DNA from: Chiridota heheva
Taxonomy: Eukaryota; Echinodermata; Holothuroidea; Apodida; Chiridotidae
Reading direction: 5' to 3'
Length of the DNA stretch: 64,000 bases
NCBI GenBank assembly: GCA_020152595.1
Contig: JAIGNY010002020.1
Coordinates: 726,001 to 790,000 of the forward strand
The notes below the pieces were generated by a model. The model was not told the DNA's origin. It worked only from the letters and a program-made list of their open reading frames with translations, and searched no databases. Made by a program: the position numbers and the translations under genes. Position 1 is the stretch's first letter; each line of letters begins with the position of its first letter. Positions 62,601-64,000 of the stretch are shown piece by piece.

Positions 62601-63986
62601 TCGATGTTTTGAAACCAAACTGGCTTTCATTTGCCCAGTAAAATGCTTGATATGTATCTTACTTTTGTATCAACTTCAACATGAAAGTTGAAGCCTTCAA
62701 ATAGTGGCCATACCCCATTTGCACCCATGGCTACGCTGCGAGCCTATTACTATGCTACTGGTGTATCTATCACTTCTTTACACGTTATGTCATACGCTAG
62801 TAGACATTTGAAACCCAATTAATTCATTTGAAGAATATCTTATCGAGGCAAATTTGCCTCCCCTCCTCTCCGGCCATCGTTCGTTCATCAACAATAACTA
62901 CGAGCAGATCATTTTTGTAATTTATTGTATACCTTTAGTTGTTACACACTAGTTGTTATATATCTGTAGAGTAATATCGTTTACCAAAGAAGATATCTCG
63001 TGACACCGCCGATTAAATTTCTAGCATTCGTAAAACACCCTATGTATAACATATGATCCGAAGTGTAGGAAGGGTCACCTCCAGGATTGTCGCCAGGACT
63101 TCTTTCAAATGGACGCACTTGCCATGGGCAGATTGTCCATGTACCCTTCTTATATACTTTTTCGTTGGATTTTACGCAAGGGGGCACAGACCTCCTCAAA
63201 GGGATTACGACCCGTATGGGCCTGATAACGTCTCAATGGGACCATATAACATTACTTGATAACACGCGGAAAAGTGCACTGGTAAATTACAAAGTTGCTG
63301 CCATATGACACTCTCCTGTTTACAGCGTCTGCTTTCGAGTATTAATTTTGAACTAAAGTTTTATCAAACAACTGGAATGCTTTGTGGGAATTGTGGACAT
63401 TACTTTTTTAGATTTCAAGCTGGGCATCAATAACAAATGTATCATTGTTTTTAAATAGGTTCCATGTCGTCATACGTTCTTGATTCGGCATCCTCACCGT
63501 TCTATCCCCGCTATTCGCCGACATTGTATGGTCATCTTTGGGGCGAGTGATGCTGCAAATTATGACATGACCGCAGACAACATATTTTTACACCAACGCG
63601 ATGAAGGGTATGATTTATGGAAGTTTCTTCAGTCAGAGGGTATTGAGAAAAGTCCAATAATTATTGATACTGATGAACTTTTAAATTATCCACAAAAGAT
63701 TCTCCCGAAGTACTTCAAAGAGCTGGGCATTCCATGGAAAGAAACATATCTGAAGTGGCCGAAGAGTGATCAAATTGTGAAGTCATTTAAGAGCGGTTTT
63801 GGGTACCTTCGCCACGGTTGTAACAAGGATTATTTCACTCCGGCCTTTAATTGTGAGGAATTTTGGCCAGTCACCACAAAGTTGCCTGATTTTGACGATC
63901 TCTTCCCTGATGTAAAAAAGCTTGTTGGAATATCTAGTTCAGGATTTGATGAAATGTATGCGAATCGGATCAAGCCAGATGAATGA
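59683..63986 (+). CDS. Sulfotransferase-like P-loop protein, copy 2 (three coding exons)
   Basis: Coding exons: 59683-59963, 62229-62340 and 63459-63986, 921 nt, giving 306 residues plus stop. Splice sites and intron phases equal those of copy 1; the first donor is weaker (AC/GTAAAT). Key segments: IPRIFLWCVPRTASTAFTKC (P-loop-like 5'-phosphosulfate site), KKFIFIKDMAHAIHGQY, and HTFLIRHPHRSIPAIRRH (3'-phosphate-site-like). An upstream in-frame ATG at 59626 lies before the conserved acceptor TTTTACAG, so it should be intronic. The ATG used by copy 1 (25636) is AAG here, leaving the next Met (MDDATQ) as the start. Relative to copy 1 it has a three-residue-longer loop (SNGNVDGN) in exon 1 and about 24 substitutions in the 175-residue last exon. 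Intron 1 holds two repeat insertions. The gene looks intact; substrate unknown. Confidence 0.85.
60040..60420 (+). repeat. Dispersed repeat in intron 1 of copy 2
   Basis: (AAT)n followed by ACTAAATTTATTAAGCGCCG, GATAAGTTTTCAGTTGTCTT, GGCAGTGAATTCCAAAGCTT and GTTGACAAGAGTCACCAGAA. It belongs to the same broad family as 27355-27620 and 58315-58520. Copy 1 intron 1 lacks it. Confidence 0.55.
60670..61409. mobile_element. 740-bp non-autonomous element with GTGGYGTAGC ends and 10-bp target duplication
   Basis: The termini AGTGGTGTAGCTAG and CTGGCTACGCCACT are inverted repeats. The element is bracketed by a perfect direct repeat TGTGCTACTT (60660-60669 and 61410-61419). The homologous place in copy 1 intron 1 (near 26350) reads AATGAGTGTACTTAGTCACT with no insertion, i.e. 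an empty site. The interior contains a tandem duplication and no convincing gene. A 9-10-bp duplication is typical of Mutator-like elements, but that assignment is inference. Confidence 0.8.
60790..61250 (+). repeat. Internal tandem duplication (about 230 bp, two copies) of the 740-bp element
   Basis: GTATGTCACAACGCATAGTA, AGAAAGTATATTAAACAAGT near 60940 reappears as GTATGTCACAACGCATAGTA, AGAAGGTGTATTATACAAGT near 61168. Both are preceded by TCTCGCAAAATTGACATT and followed by CAAAATTCATGTCAAAGAGA. Confidence 0.85.
61420..62228. other. Remainder of intron 1 of copy 2
   Basis: Partly homologous to copy 1 intron 1 (for example the AAATACTTTTCAAAATGTTG, AATACCTCGATCATCA region matches copy 1 near 26375). 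No exon or repeat recognised. Confidence 0.4.
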
Positions 63987-64000
63987 TGTAACCAACATCA

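Overview
The window looks like nuclear DNA of an invertebrate animal. It is AT-rich and intron-containing, has very little coding sequence, and is full of decayed RTE-like LINEs, DNA transposons, MITE-like elements, minisatellites and microsatellites. The one convincing protein family is a P-loop sulfotransferase-like family that I associate with marine invertebrates (echinoderms, lancelets, corals), where database entries often carry a misleading aminotransferase-like name. A marine deuterostome such as an echinoderm is my best guess, but the sequence does not prove it. No prokaryotic operon, CRISPR array, rRNA or tRNA gene was recognised.

Layout. 1-2.35 kb: a minus-strand RTE-like LINE relic (endonuclease plus the start of the reverse transcriptase) and a small GC-rich dispersed repeat. 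2.95-9.07 kb: the left arm of a large inverted repeat. 9.1-22.55 kb: the 5' end of a second LINE runs straight into a 40-bp minisatellite, which was later split by a LINE 3' fragment (11.03-11.42 kb) and by a 7.15-kb DNA transposon (12.51-19.66 kb). 25.06-30.0 kb: sulfotransferase-like gene copy 1, with a 1.2-kb polypyrimidine tract in its last intron. 30.3-31.2 kb: a tandem array carrying AGGTCA direct repeats. 32.6-34.7 kb: a long (TA)n tract and two further tandem arrays. 35.26-42.3 kb: the right arm of the inverted repeat. 42.3-56 kb: mostly unassigned sequence with one probable terminal exon, a hAT/ZMYM1-like relic, palindromic MITE-like elements and a 16-bp minisatellite. 57-58.9 kb: AT-rich tandem repeats. 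59.1-63.99 kb: sulfotransferase-like gene copy 2.

The two genes are a tandem duplicate on the same strand, about 34 kb apart. They share exon lengths, intron phases, splice sites and a probable non-coding 5' exon, and their predicted proteins (307 and 306 residues) are about 85% identical by eye. Lineage-specific insertions in their introns (a 740-bp element with a perfect 10-bp target-site duplication in copy 2; a dispersed repeat and the polypyrimidine tract in copy 1) postdate or diverged after the duplication. The most interesting non-genic structures are the paired 6-7-kb inverted arms with a 26-kb spacer, the nested insertion history of the 40-bp minisatellite, and the 7.15-kb transposon with CCCAGCAG ends, which I cannot assign to a superfamily.
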